This document shows positions 1-9,222 of a stretch of DNA of 64,000 bases, piece by piece (position 1 is the stretch's first letter; each line of letters begins with the position of its first letter). The position numbers and the translations under genes were made by a program. Under the pieces are notes generated by a model. That model did no database searches. It was not told where the DNA came from and saw only the letters and a list, made by a program, of their open reading frames with translations. This DNA comes from Kitasatospora sp. MMS16-BH015 (lineage in GTDB: Bacteria; Actinomycetota; Actinomycetes; Streptomycetales; Streptomycetaceae), in contig NZ_CP025394.1 in assembly GCF_002943525.1 (NCBI RefSeq), positions 6,711,001-6,775,000 of the forward strand. The letters are read 5' to 3'.

Positions 1-232
1 CCGCCCCCACCCCCGAGGCCAGCACCGCCGACCGGACGTACGCGGCCGGCTCCTCCCGGAACACCCCGACCGAGAGCACCCCCTCGGGCACCTCGGTCAG
101 CAGCTCCCGCACCAGCTCGGGCGCGACCTGCCGGGGGCTCTCCGTGAACACGAAGCCAACCGCGTCGGCCCCGGCCGCCACGGCGGCGGCCACATCGGGC
201 GCGGTCCGCAGACCGCAGATCTTGACGTACAC
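1..232 (-). CDS. trpF: Phosphoribosylanthranilate isomerase, N-terminal part (runs off left edge)
   Basis: TrpF catalyses the Amadori rearrangement of phosphoribosylanthranilate in tryptophan synthesis. The visible protein starts (V)YVKICGLRT and continues with AGADAVGFVF and ESPRQV. These match the conserved KICG and GFVF/SPR motifs at the first strands of the TrpF (beta/alpha)8 barrel, including the catalytic Cys. I chose the GTG at 232 because AGGAG lies 4 nt upstream and the KICG motif follows directly. Only about 77 residues are in the window. The family is usually about 200 residues, so the rest lies to the left. Whether it is the primary trpF or a copy within another cluster cannot be told from here. 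Confidence 0.85.
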   Translation of the reverse strand, partial: MYVKICGLRTAPDVAAAVAAGADAVGFVFTESPRQVAPELVRELLTEVPEGVLSVGVFREEPAAYVRSAVLASGVGA

Positions 233-283
233 GTCACTCCTGTCTCTTCCCGCTGCTCAACCGGTACCCGGTGAGCTCAGCGG

Positions 284-318
284 AAGTGGTCCGGTCGACC
301 GGACCTGAAGTGGTCCGG
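284..318. promoter_or_regulatory. Operator-like palindrome and direct repeat between trpF and the EamA gene
   Basis: Positions 288-305 are a perfect 18-bp palindrome, GGTCCGGTCGACCGGACC. The 12-mer GAAGTGGTCCGG occurs at 284-295 and again at 307-318, overlapping it. The site lies in the divergent intergenic region, about 50 bp upstream of each gene, where a dimeric repressor such as a TetR-type protein would be expected to act. No regulator gene for it is in the window. Function is inferred from position and symmetry only. Confidence 0.4.
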
Positions 319-353
319 GCGCGAAGCGGCTCGACTGTGCCCTAGTAGTCCGT

Positions 354-1316
354 ATGACTCTCGATTCCGCCACCCTGCGCGGCAGTCTCTGCGCAGGCAC
401 CGCCATGGTCTCCGTCGGCAGCTCCGCCGCCGTGAGCCCGCTGCTCGTCGACTACCCGCTGCTGGCCGGCCAGGGCTGGCGGTACCTGGTGGCCGGGCTG
501 CTGCTCCTGCTGGCCGGGCGCCGGGCGGCGGCCACCCCGCGACTCACCCCGCGGCAGTGGCTGCGGGTGGGTGCGCTCGCCGCGACCGGCATGGCCGGCT
601 TCAACGTCTTCCTGCTCAAGGCGGTCGAGCACGCCACCCCCTCCACGGTCGGCGCGGTGGTCGGCGCCGCGCCGGTCGTGCTGGCCGTGGCCGGTCCGCT
701 CGGCGCGGGCCGCCGCCCGTCCGGGCGGATCGCGCTCTGTGCCGCGGTCACCACCCTCGGGGTGGCGGTGATCCAGACCTTCGGCACCGGCAGCCCGCTC
801 AGCCTGCTCTACGCGGTCGGCGCCCTCGCCTGCGAGTGCTGTTTCTCGCTGCTCGCCGTCCCGCTGCTGCCCGTGCTCGGCCCGCGCCGGCTCTCCGGCC
901 TGGCCTGCCTGGTGGCCGCCCCGATGCTCGGCCTCTGCGCCGCCCTGGTCGAGGGCCGGGCCGCGCTCCGGCCGCCCACCGGCACGCAGGGCCTGGCGCT
1001 GGCCTACCTCACCCTGGTGGTCACCGCGCTCGCCTTCTTCCTCTGGTACGCGGGCATCGGCCTGCTGGGCGTGGACCGGGCCGGGCTGTTCGCGGGCATC
1101 ATCCCGCTCACCGCCGTGCTGCTCGGCCCGCTGCTGGGCACCGGCACCCTGGCGCCGTCCGCCCTGCTCGGCGCGGTGCTGGTCGGCGGCGCCGTGCTCT
1201 ACGGCGTCACCGCCCGCACCCCGTCGACTCAGGCCTCGACCGGCTCCCGTGGCCTCGGCACCGACAGCGGCTCGTCCGTCCCGGCCACGGCCAGCCGCAC
1301 CGTCCGGGAGCCGTAG
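354..1316 (+). CDS. EamA/DMT-superfamily transporter
   Basis: A 320-residue integral membrane protein of the drug/metabolite transporter superfamily, likely exporting or importing a small metabolite across the cytoplasmic membrane. It shows two EamA-like repeats of about five hydrophobic segments each (for example the LVAGLLLLLAG, VVGAAPVVLAVAG and LFAGIIPLTAVLLGPLLG stretches), which is the usual length and layout of the family. The ATG at 354 has no clear Shine-Dalgarno, so it may be translated from a leaderless mRNA. The 3' end overlaps the end of the convergent MFS gene by 88 bp. The polar tail after about residue 285 lies in that overlap. Substrate unknown. Confidence 0.85.
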   Translation: MTLDSATLRGSLCAGTAMVSVGSSAAVSPLLVDYPLLAGQGWRYLVAGLLLLLAGRRAAATPRLTPRQWLRVGALAATGMAGFNVFLLKAVEHATPSTVGAVVGAAPVVLAVAGPLGAGRRPSGRIALCAAVTTLGVAVIQTFGTGSPLSLLYAVGALACECCFSLLAVPLLPVLGPRRLSGLACLVAAPMLGLCAALVEGRAALRPPTGTQGLALAYLTLVVTALAFFLWYAGIGLLGVDRAGLFAGIIPLTAVLLGPLLGTGTLAPSALLGAVLVGGAVLYGVTARTPSTQASTGSRGLGTDSGSSVPATASRTVREP

Positions 1317-2524
1317 AAGACCACCGCCCCGGCCAGCAGCCCGGCCACCACGACGGCGAGCGCGGCCCGCGCCCCCAGCCACCCCGCGAGCAGGCCGCCG
1401 AGGAACCCGCCGACCGGGATCACCGCGAAGGCGGCGAACCGGAAGGTCGCGCTCACCCGTCCGGTGAGCTCGGTCGCCACCAGCGCCTGCCGCAGCGCCA
1501 CCGAGTGCACGTTGAACACCGTCATGCCGAAGCCGTTCAGCACGAACCCCGCGGTCAGCACGGCGACCACCTGCCAGGTCGGCCCGCCCGCCAGCGGCAG
1601 CAGCACCAGCGCGGCGCTGGCCAGCAGCATCCCGGCGGTCATCGCCCGACCGCTGCCCAGCCGGTCACCGAGCCGCCGGGCCACCAGCGAGCCGCCGAAC
1701 GCACCGACGCTGCCCGCCGCGATCACCAGCCCCAACCCGGCAGCCCCGAGGTGGAGTTCACGCACGCCGTAGATCGGTACCACCACCAGCACCACGTCCC
1801 AGAGCAGGTTGAACCAGGCCGACTCGGCCATCACCACCCGGAGCACCGGCTGCGCCATGGTCACCCGGAAGCCCTCGGCGATCTCCGCCCGGACGCTGCG
1901 CCGGGGCGCCGTCCGCACCGGCTCCGGGCTGCGGATCAGGAGCAGCGAGACCACCGAGACCAGGTACCCGGCCGAGTTGACCACGACCGCCACCGGCGCG
2001 GTGAGCAGCTGGATCAGCACACCGCTCAGGCCCTGGCCGGCGGTCTGCGCGATCGACTGGCTGGACTGCAGCTTGCTGTTGCCCTCCACCAGCAGCCGGC
2101 GCTCGATCAGCGAGGGCAGGTACGCCTGGTACGCCACGTCGAACTGGGCGGTGAACAGGCCGGTGACGAAGGCCACCGTGTATAGCAGGCCCATGGACAG
2201 GCCGTCCGTCCAGGCCATCACCGGGATCACGGCCAGCATCAGCGCCCGGCCCAGGTTGGCGGCGATCAGGAGCGGGCGGCGGCGCACCCGGTCGGCCAGC
2301 ACCCCGGCCAGCAGCGTCACGCAGGCCACCGGCAGGTACTCCAGCGCGTTCAGCAGGCCGAGCTGCCCGGCGGAGGCGTCCAGCAGCTGCATCGCGGTCA
2401 ACGGCAGAGCCAGCAGCGTCACCTGGGCGCCGAACAGGGCGACGGTCTGGCCCGCCCACAGGCGCAGGAAGTCCCGGTGGCGCCAGAGCGCGCCGCCCTT
2501 CGCACCCGTCGCGACCTCAGACAC
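1229..2524 (-). CDS. MFS transporter, last gene of the ATP-grasp operon
   Basis: A 431-residue major facilitator protein with 12 predicted hydrophobic segments. It resembles the MFS_3 (enterobactin-exporter-like) group: N-terminal FLRLWAGQTVALFG and the cytoplasmic loop LADRVRRRPLL typical of MFS motif A. Its ATG overlaps the stop of the upstream ATP-grasp gene by 8 nt, so the two are probably translationally coupled. That makes export of whatever the dehydrogenase/ATP-grasp pair makes the simplest role. Its 3' end overlaps the convergent EamA gene. Substrate cannot be read from sequence. Confidence 0.85.
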   Translation of the reverse strand: MSEVATGAKGGALWRHRDFLRLWAGQTVALFGAQVTLLALPLTAMQLLDASAGQLGLLNALEYLPVACVTLLAGVLADRVRRRPLLIAANLGRALMLAVIPVMAWTDGLSMGLLYTVAFVTGLFTAQFDVAYQAYLPSLIERRLLVEGNSKLQSSQSIAQTAGQGLSGVLIQLLTAPVAVVVNSAGYLVSVVSLLLIRSPEPVRTAPRRSVRAEIAEGFRVTMAQPVLRVVMAESAWFNLLWDVVLVVVPIYGVRELHLGAAGLGLVIAAGSVGAFGGSLVARRLGDRLGSGRAMTAGMLLASAALVLLPLAGGPTWQVVAVLTAGFVLNGFGMTVFNVHSVALRQALVATELTGRVSATFRFAAFAVIPVGGFLGGLLAGWLGARAALAVVVAGLLAGAVVFYGSRTVRLAVAGTDEPLSVPRPREPVEA

Positions 2525-4988
2525 CGGAGGGCTCCAGGGGCGACCAGTCCATCTCGTACAGCTTCACGGCGGTCTCGATCGCCTCCTGCACCCGGGCCGA
2601 GCTCGCCGCCCGGAAGCGGAAGGCGCCCGCCGTGTGCACCGCGCCGCCGTTGCCGTCCAGCACCGCGCCGGCCGGCGGCAGCGCCTCGGTGTACAGCTCC
2701 GGAATGGCCCCGGTCAGCGAGGCCACCCGGTGCACCACGGCCGGGCGGACGGGCGGCTCGGGCATCATCAGGTAGCCCGCCACCTCGCCGCCGATGTCCG
2801 CCCGGGGGTACGCCCGCTCGATGCCGAGCTGCACCTGCACGGAGGCCGCGATCAGGTCGACGCCGTACACCTCCTCCCAGACGAACCGCACCTGGCCGCC
2901 ACCGGCCCGGGCCCCGATCTCCAGGAAGACGATCTCGTCGGTGCCCGCGGCCCGGAACACCTCCAGGTGGAAGACCTCGTCGGTGAGCCGGAGCGCCTTC
3001 AGCACGCCCTCGGTGAACTCGACCACCCGGGCCTCGAATTCGGCGTCGTCGTTGGCCACCGAGCCGAACGGGGTGCCGGTCGCGAAGTCCAGGCAGGAGC
3101 CCAGGCAGCGCCAGCTGCGGATGGTGCGCAGCACCCCGCCCGAGACCACCCCGTCCACCTGGTAGAGGTTGCCCTCGATGAACTCCTCGCACTGGAAGGC
3201 CGTCAGCTCGACCTGGGCCAGCGCCTGGTCCGTCGCCTCCGGCGTCCGCAGCACGTACACGTCCTGGCTGTCCGCTCCCGCGCGCGGCTTGAGCACGAAC
3301 GGGTAGCCGTGCTCGGCGGCGAACGCCCGGACCTCGGCCGCCGACCGGACGGGCCGGTTCACCGGCACCCGGAGCCCGGCCTCGGCCACGGCGGCCTTCA
3401 TCACCACCTTGTCCCGGACCAGTCGGACGTCCTCGACGCCCTTGCCCGGCACGCCGAGCAGTTCGCGCAGCTCGGCGCCCAGCTCCAGGTCGAACTCGGA
3501 GAGCCCCAGCACATGGGTGAACTGCCCGTACCTCGCTTGGAGTTCGAGGGCGGCGGCGGACACCTCGGCCCGGTCGGAGAGGTCACGCACCACCCTGATG
3601 TGCTCGGCCAGGCCGGCGTCCAGCGGCTGCTGCCCGGCTGCGGTGGTCAGGTAGGCCACCCGGTCCACCGTGTGGTCCAGGTAGCGGTGGTACTCGGCGA
3701 ACTTGTTGTTCCAGCGGTTCAGGATCAGGACGTGCCGTCCCACGGTGGGCTCCTCAGAGGGGTTCAACGGTTCGAAGGCGATGCCGAGTTCGGCCGCGTC
3801 GAGGGCGGCGGTGACCGCCTCCGGGGCCGGCCCGGTGGCGATCACGTACCCGAGCCGGCCGGCCGAGCTGCCCGGCGGCGGCACGGGCTCGCCGGGGGCG
3901 ATCAGCGCGCCGATCTCCCGGACGGCGGGGTCGGCGGCGACGGCTTCGTCCACCACCATCCGGGCGTACCGGTCGAGTTCGGGGCGCTGGAAGTACCGCA
4001 CACCGGCGTGGCCGGCCCGCAGCACCGGACGCGGGCCGGGCAGCCCGAGGTGGCAGCGCAGCGTCAGCTCGTACAGGTCGGCGCCGGTGGCCAGCCGGAG
4101 CAGGTCGGGGATGCGGTCGCCCGGCAGCCGGGCGGCCACCTCCATCAGCAGCGGACCGCGGTCACCTAGCCGCAACTCGGCGTGGAAAGGCCCGAGTTCG
4201 AGCCCGAGCGCGCGGACCGTGGCCCGCGCGTACTCCTCCACCCCGGCCCGCGGCCCGTCGGCCAGTGGCGCCGGGACGAGGTGGCCGGTCTCGACGAACC
4301 AGGGCTCCGGCCCGAGGTGCTTCTCGGTCACCGCGAGCACCACGGCCTCGCCCGAGGAGACGTAGCCCTCGACGCTGTACTCCGGCCCGGCCACGTACTC
4401 CTCGACCAGCACCAACGGCAGCCCGGTGCGGCCCAGGTAGCCGGAGCCGTACCCGTGGATGCGGCGGAACGCGGCCAGTGCCTGCGCCTCGGTGCCGGCC
4501 TTCACCACGTTCAGGCTGCCGGACTGGTCCACCGGCTTCACCACGCACGGCAGGCCCACGGCCCGCACCGAGGCGGCGAGTTGCCCTTCGTCGGAGACCA
4601 GGACGTGCCGGGGCTGGTCGATCCCGTGCTCGGCCACCCGGGCCCGCATCACGTGCTTGTGCCGCAGCGCGGTCGCGCTGCGCGCCGATATCCCGGGCAG
4701 CCCCAGCTCCGCCGCCGCGGCGGCGGCCACCGGCACGTAGTGCTCGAAGCCCGGCACCACGGCCGCGAACGGATCCTGCGCGTGCAGGGTGCGCAGGCGC
4801 GCCCGGACGGCCTCGTCGTCATTGGTGTCCAGCACCACCGTCTGCGCCGCGCCGTCCAAGTGGCGCCGCTGGATCCGCCGTTCGCCCTCGTCGGCGGTCA
4901 GCACCACCACCCGGTGGCCGAGCTCCCGGGCCCGGTCGATCAACTGGCAGCCGGAGGAACGGGGTTCGACGATCGCCACCCTCACCAT
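2517..4988 (-). CDS. Tandem (double) ATP-grasp domain protein, putative amino-acid or peptide ligase
   Basis: An 823-residue protein made of two ATP-grasp units in one chain. Residues about 1-400 hold the first, starting MVRVAIVEPRSSG, with VVKPVDQSGS as the nucleotide loop and LLMEVAARLPGD as the metal-binding end. Residues about 415-820 hold the second, with VLKPRAGADS and IVFLEIGARAGGG. Both resemble the carboxylate-amine ligase branch (BacD- and carnosine-synthase-like), which activates a carboxylate as an acyl phosphate. Two full units in 823 residues recall CarB, but the sequence motifs are not those of carbamoyl phosphate synthetase. I chose the ATG at 4988 because it overlaps the upstream stop by 7 nt and starts the Rossmann-like fold. 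The open frame continues upstream but has no supporting signal. Substrates unknown. Confidence 0.8.
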   Translation of the reverse strand: MVRVAIVEPRSSGCQLIDRARELGHRVVVLTADEGERRIQRRHLDGAAQTVVLDTNDDEAVRARLRTLHAQDPFAAVVPGFEHYVPVAAAAAAELGLPGISARSATALRHKHVMRARVAEHGIDQPRHVLVSDEGQLAASVRAVGLPCVVKPVDQSGSLNVVKAGTEAQALAAFRRIHGYGSGYLGRTGLPLVLVEEYVAGPEYSVEGYVSSGEAVVLAVTEKHLGPEPWFVETGHLVPAPLADGPRAGVEEYARATVRALGLELGPFHAELRLGDRGPLLMEVAARLPGDRIPDLLRLATGADLYELTLRCHLGLPGPRPVLRAGHAGVRYFQRPELDRYARMVVDEAVAADPAVREIGALIAPGEPVPPPGSSAGRLGYVIATGPAPEAVTAALDAAELGIAFEPLNPSEEPTVGRHVLILNRWNNKFAEYHRYLDHTVDRVAYLTTAAGQQPLDAGLAEHIRVVRDLSDRAEVSAAALELQARYGQFTHVLGLSEFDLELGAELRELLGVPGKGVEDVRLVRDKVVMKAAVAEAGLRVPVNRPVRSAAEVRAFAAEHGYPFVLKPRAGADSQDVYVLRTPEATDQALAQVELTAFQCEEFIEGNLYQVDGVVSGGVLRTIRSWRCLGSCLDFATGTPFGSVANDDAEFEARVVEFTEGVLKALRLTDEVFHLEVFRAAGTDEIVFLEIGARAGGGQVRFVWEEVYGVDLIAASVQVQLGIERAYPRADIGGEVAGYLMMPEPPVRPAVVHRVASLTGAIPELYTEALPPAGAVLDGNGGAVHTAGAFRFRAASSARVQEAIETAVKLYEMDWSPLEPSGV

Positions 4989-6004
4989 GAGACCGACTCC
5001 TCCAACTCGGCCGTGACGGCCTGGTCCTGGGCCTGTTCGAGGAGCTCGATGGTGCGGTGGTGGAGCCTGAGATCGGCGGCCGGGAGCGGGCCCCCGTCCA
5101 ACAGGTGCGCGTAGGCGGCGGCCAGGAAGCTGGTCAGCGGCGAGTCCTCGATCACCGCCCGCCCCGGTCGACCGGCCACCCTGAGCTGCCCGTACGGATC
5201 GTCGGTGGAGACCGGGAAGTCCGCCAGGATCTCCCCCCGGGTGCCGGTCACCCGTAGGTGCCGGCGCCGGGTCGGCGAGGTCAGATCGCTCAGCAGCGTG
5301 CTCACCACGCCGTTGCCGTGTTCCAGCCGCAGCACCGCGCCACCCATCGCGGGCACCGACCGGTCCGGCAGCGGCATCGCCCAGACCGGCGAGGAGAGGA
5401 TGCGGGCCTGGTCTCCCGCCAGGTGCAGGGCCAGCAGCACCTGGTGCGGCAGCTCCACCTCGAAGGCCGACCGGTGCGAGTCCGAGCTGCCGGTCCGGCC
5501 GAAGCGGGGCTTGCTCTGCTCCATGTAGAGCGCCACCGGCATCCCGATCGTGCCGTCGGCGATGATCTGCCGCAGCCGCTCGGTCACCTTGCTGTTCGGC
5601 CAGACGCTCACCGGCAGGATGGTGGCCTCCAGTGCCAGCGCGCACAGCCGTCGGGTCTCCGCCGAGCTCGGTGCCACCGGCTTCTCCAGCACGATCCGGC
5701 GGGCGCCCAGCGCCACCAACTCCTCGACCGCACCCAGGTGGTGGCACGGCGGCGTGGTGACGTGGAACACCATCTCCGCCATCGGCCCGAAGCCGGCCGC
5801 CTCCCGCAGCGAGGGCAGCAGGACCGCCCCCGGCGGTGCCTCGGTCAAGGCCGGGTCAACCACCAGCACCTCGAAATCCGGCCCGAACAGCGAACGCAGC
5901 GCGCGGTGATGGAGATCCCGCCCCGCCCGCCCGTACCCGACGATCACGGTCGGCGGCCGCTCCCGCCCCCTTCCGTACCAGCTCCTGCTGTACAAGCCTG
6001 ACAC
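4982..6004 (-). CDS. Gfo/Idh/MocA-family oxidoreductase
   Basis: A 340-residue NAD(P)-dependent dehydrogenase, first gene of a three-gene operon with the tandem ATP-grasp ligase and the MFS exporter. The N-terminal Rossmann motif is VIVGYGRAGRD (GxGxxG). The family EKP motif with the catalytic lysine is seen in RIVLEKPVAPS. The C-terminal half is the alpha/beta dimerisation domain. The first in-frame GTG is at 6022, but the GTG at 6004 has GGAGG 8 nt upstream and is preferred. In this family the substrate is often a sugar, inositol or amino-sugar derivative. Here it may instead act on an amino-acid-like building block for the ligase, which is inference from the operon alone. Confidence 0.8.
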   Translation of the reverse strand: MSGLYSRSWYGRGRERPPTVIVGYGRAGRDLHHRALRSLFGPDFEVLVVDPALTEAPPGAVLLPSLREAAGFGPMAEMVFHVTTPPCHHLGAVEELVALGARRIVLEKPVAPSSAETRRLCALALEATILPVSVWPNSKVTERLRQIIADGTIGMPVALYMEQSKPRFGRTGSSDSHRSAFEVELPHQVLLALHLAGDQARILSSPVWAMPLPDRSVPAMGGAVLRLEHGNGVVSTLLSDLTSPTRRRHLRVTGTRGEILADFPVSTDDPYGQLRVAGRPGRAVIEDSPLTSFLAAAYAHLLDGGPLPAADLRLHHRTIELLEQAQDQAVTAELEESVSW

Positions 6005-6355
6005 AGGCCCCGCCTCCGGCACTCCCAGGCTCCGCGCACCGCAGTGCCCGGAGCTCGAACGGCTAGGCCTTCAGTCTGCGAATCCGTCAGGTTCCGCTCC
6101 AGACCACTCCCACGGAACCCACCCGGACCATTCACACGGCGACCCCCACCCTCCGGTCGGCGGGCGGGGTGATCCGGACGGTCCTGACGGGTGCGGAGAG
6201 CGCGGGCCGCGGCCGCCGGTCGGCCGCGGTTCCGGGGTGCCTGCGGCGGCCGCGACCGCCGCCGCCCGGGGGGATGGTGCCCGGTGCGGATGAGGCGGGC
6301 CGGGTGGCCCCCTCGCAGGTCAGTGGCTGCTTCCGGTCGCCGGTGACGGGCCGGG
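6005..6355. other. Intergenic region with a GC-rich hairpin
   Basis: About 350 bp between the dehydrogenase promoter and the end of the phosphatase gene, with no convincing coding sequence. Positions 6207-6229 form a perfect 9-bp stem (CCGCGGCCG / CGGCCGCGG, 5-nt loop), extendable with G-U pairs to 6204-6232. It lies about 125 bp beyond the stop of the minus-strand phosphatase gene and could be its factor-dependent terminator. No U-tract follows. The dehydrogenase operon promoter must lie here, but no clear -10/-35 pair was recognised. Confidence 0.4.
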
Positions 6356-9073
6356 TCAGGGCACCGGCCCCAGGTCTTCCAGGCCGGCCAGGCCCACTGG
6401 GCGATCGGGGGTTCCGGGGGTCTCGGGCGGGAGTTGTTCGCACCAGATGACCTTGCCCTGCGGGGTGTAGCGGGTGCCCCAGCGGTGGGTGAGCTGGGCG
6501 ACCAGGAAGATGCCGCGGCCGCCCTCGTCGGTGGTGGCGGCCCAGCGGAGGTGGGGGGCGGTGCTGGAGGCGTCGGTGACCTCGCAGACCAGGGTGGTGT
6601 CGTAGAGGAGGCGGACGCGGACCGGGGGCGCGCCGTAGCGGATGGCGTTGGTGATCAGTTCGCTGAGGATGAGTTCGGTGGCGAAGCCCAGCTCCTCCAG
6701 GCCCCAGCGGGCCACCTGGTGGGCGCAGGCCGTGCGGACCGGGGCCACCGCGGCCGGGTCCATCGGGACCTCCCACTCGGCCACCCGGTCGGCGGCCAGC
6801 AGGCTGGTCCGAGCCACCAGGAGGGCCACGTCGTCGGCCGGGTGGCCGACCAGGACGGTGCGGGTGACCGCCTCGCAGATCTCCTCCGGGGTCCGGTCGG
6901 CGTGGGCGGCCAGGGCGCCGCGCAGCCGCGTCAGCCCGACGTCGATGTCGGTGTCGCGGGTCTCCACCAGCCCGTCGGTGAAGAGCACCAGGCGGGAGCC
7001 GGTGGGGAGGTGGAGCTCGGTGGTCTCGAACGGGTGACCGCCGACGCCGAGCGGCGGGGAGACCGGGAGCTCCGGGTAGGTCACCGTGCCGTCCGGCGAG
7101 ATCAGGGCCGGCCGCAGGTGGCCGGCCCCGGCCAGCACGCAGCTGCCGGAGACCGGGTCGTAGACCGCGTACACGCAGGTCGACCCCGCGATCTCCAGCC
7201 CCGCCACCTCCTCGTCCAGCTGGGCCACCAGTTCGTCCAGCCGGCCGAGCACCTCCTCCGGCGGCAGGTCCAGCGCGGAGAAGTTGCGGATGGTGGTGCG
7301 CAGCCGCCCCATCGCCACCGCCGCGCTGATGCCGTGGCCGACCACGTCGCCGACCACCAGCGCGGTGCGGAACCCCGGCAGGCCGATCACGTCGAACCAG
7401 TCCCCGCCGACCCCCGCGTGGGCCGGCAGGTAGCGGTACGCCACCTCCAGGCCGGTGCGCTCCGGCAGGCTGCGCGGCAGCAGGCTGTGCTGCAGGGCCA
7501 CCGCGAGGCCGTGCTCCCGGGTGAACCGCCGGGCGTTGTCGATCGAGACCGCCGCCCGGGCCGCCAGCTCCTCCGCCAGCACCAGGTCGTCCTGGTCGAA
7601 CGGCTCCCGCCCGGCCCCGCGCCGGAACTCCACCAGCCCCAGCACCAGCCCGCGCACCAGCAGCGGGGCCACCACCGCGGCCCCGTCCTCCGCCAGCACC
7701 GCCCGGGCCGTGGTCAGGCTGCCGCCCTGGGCCGCCCCGTCGCGGGCCGTGACCTCGCTGCCCACCGGGGCGACCCGCGGGTCCTCGGCCCCGCGGACGG
7801 CGGTGCGGCGCAGCCGGCGTCCGGCCCGTTCCGGATCCTCTCCCTGGGTCACCTCGTCCAGCAGGTCGACCGCGACGGTGTCGGCGAACCCGTCGACGGC
7901 CACCTCGGCGAGCTCCTCGCAGGTGCGGGTCATGTCCAGGGTGCGGCCGATCCGCATGCCCGCCTCGTGCAGCAGCCGGCTGCGCTGGCCGGCGGCGGCC
8001 ATCCGGGTGCTGAGCTCGTGCAGCTCGGTCGAGTCGCGCAGCGTCACCACGCTGCCGGGCAGGCCGCCGTACGGGGCGGTGGGCCGCTTGTTGACCGCGA
8101 GCAGCCGGTCGCCGGCCCGGTGGATCACGTCGGTCACCTCGCCCCCGACACTCGCTCCGCTCTCGCCGGTGAGCAGCGCCGTGGTGGCCGGGTCCAGGCC
8201 CAGGTCGACGACCGGGCGCTGTTCGGCGTCGGGCGGCAGGTCGAGCAGCCGGCGGGCCTCGTCGTTGGCGAGCAGCAGCCGTCCGTCGTCGCTGACGATC
8301 AGCACGCCCTCGCGCACCGCGTGGAGCACCGCGTTGTGGTGGTCGTACATCCGGGCCAGCTCGGTGGGCCCGAGGCCGTGGGTCTGGCGCAGCAGCCGGC
8401 GGGCCGCCAGCGCGGTGGCGATCGCGGCCAGCGCGACGGCGGCGGCGGTGCCGCCGATCAGCACCGGCAGGTGGCTGGTGACCACCGAGTTGACCTTGCC
8501 GACGGTGATGTTGACCGCGACGACGCCCTTGCTGTGGCCGTCCGGCCCGAAGACCGGCACCGCGGTGGCGACGGAGCGGTACCCGTGGTCGGAGAGGTCG
8601 AAGGTGACCGAGCGGCCGGAGCGCAGCTCGGGCAGCACCTTCTGGGCCACCTCCGCCGGCGGGCTGTACGGCCGACCGAGGTAGTCGGGGTAGGGCGAGG
8701 TGAGCTGGACGAAGCTGGTGTCGAAGACCACCACCGAGTCCACCCCGGTGGTCATCCGCACCCGCTCGGCCTGGGGCTGCAGGGCGGCCGTCGGGTCGGC
8801 GCTCTCCAGGGCGGCCACCGTGCCGGGCGCGTGGGCGAAGGACTCGGCCACGCTGCTGGTCACCCGGCGGGCCTCGGCGTCGGCGCTGGAGCGGGCCTGC
8901 AGCACCATGGCCGCCACGGCCGCGGCCACCAGCAGCAGGACCACCACCAGCTCGCCGAGGAAGAGCCGCCCGGCCAGGCTGTGCACCGACAGCAGCGAGC
9001 GCACCCCGGTCACGCCCCGGGACCGCGCCTGCGCGCGATCCCCAGGCGATCCGGGCTGGCGTCGGTGTCCCAC
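6356..9073 (-). CDS. SpoIIE-type PP2C phosphatase with sensor, PAS, GAF and anti-sigma-like kinase domains
   Basis: A 905-residue membrane signalling protein. Order: TM helix at about 35-57; extracytoplasmic Cache/PhoQ-like sensor (about 60-200, with VVVFDTSFVQLTSPYPDYLGRP); second TM at about 205-228; PAS-like domain (about 240-350); GAF domain (about 370-530); SpoIIE/PP2C phosphatase (about 550-760, with GGDWFDVIGL, VVGDVVGHG and LVLFTDGLVE, which carry the metal-binding Asp residues); C-terminal HATPase_c of the RsbW type (about 775-890, with ELITNAIRYG and DEGGRGIFLV). Such proteins act on anti-anti-sigma factors in response to an external signal. The GTG at 9073 follows AGGATGAGGT. It stands alone on its strand and has no evident tie to the biosynthetic cluster. 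Confidence 0.9.
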   Translation of the reverse strand: MGHRRQPGSPGDRAQARSRGVTGVRSLLSVHSLAGRLFLGELVVVLLLVAAAVAAMVLQARSSADAEARRVTSSVAESFAHAPGTVAALESADPTAALQPQAERVRMTTGVDSVVVFDTSFVQLTSPYPDYLGRPYSPPAEVAQKVLPELRSGRSVTFDLSDHGYRSVATAVPVFGPDGHSKGVVAVNITVGKVNSVVTSHLPVLIGGTAAAVALAAIATALAARRLLRQTHGLGPTELARMYDHHNAVLHAVREGVLIVSDDGRLLLANDEARRLLDLPPDAEQRPVVDLGLDPATTALLTGESGASVGGEVTDVIHRAGDRLLAVNKRPTAPYGGLPGSVVTLRDSTELHELSTRMAAAGQRSRLLHEAGMRIGRTLDMTRTCEELAEVAVDGFADTVAVDLLDEVTQGEDPERAGRRLRRTAVRGAEDPRVAPVGSEVTARDGAAQGGSLTTARAVLAEDGAAVVAPLLVRGLVLGLVEFRRGAGREPFDQDDLVLAEELAARAAVSIDNARRFTREHGLAVALQHSLLPRSLPERTGLEVAYRYLPAHAGVGGDWFDVIGLPGFRTALVVGDVVGHGISAAVAMGRLRTTIRNFSALDLPPEEVLGRLDELVAQLDEEVAGLEIAGSTCVYAVYDPVSGSCVLAGAGHLRPALISPDGTVTYPELPVSPPLGVGGHPFETTELHLPTGSRLVLFTDGLVETRDTDIDVGLTRLRGALAAHADRTPEEICEAVTRTVLVGHPADDVALLVARTSLLAADRVAEWEVPMDPAAVAPVRTACAHQVARWGLEELGFATELILSELITNAIRYGAPPVRVRLLYDTTLVCEVTDASSTAPHLRWAATTDEGGRGIFLVAQLTHRWGTRYTPQGKVIWCEQLPPETPGTPDRPVGLAGLEDLGPVP

Positions 9074-9222
9074 ACCTCATCCTGGGCGGATGTCCGAGAG
9101 ACCGGCAAGCCAGCCGCCGGTCGTGCCGAGGGTCGCCTGCTACCGGGAGCCCGGGCGGTCCGGCTGGCGAGCCGGGGCAGGACGACCGATCGGCAGACCG
9201 CCTCGTCCGGGTCGGTGGCGGG

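Noticed and set aside
4989-5747. Longer N-terminus for the ATP-grasp protein, reading into the dehydrogenase gene
   Set aside because: That part is the shadow frame of the dehydrogenase gene. The ATG at 4988 begins the real fold and overlaps the dehydrogenase stop.
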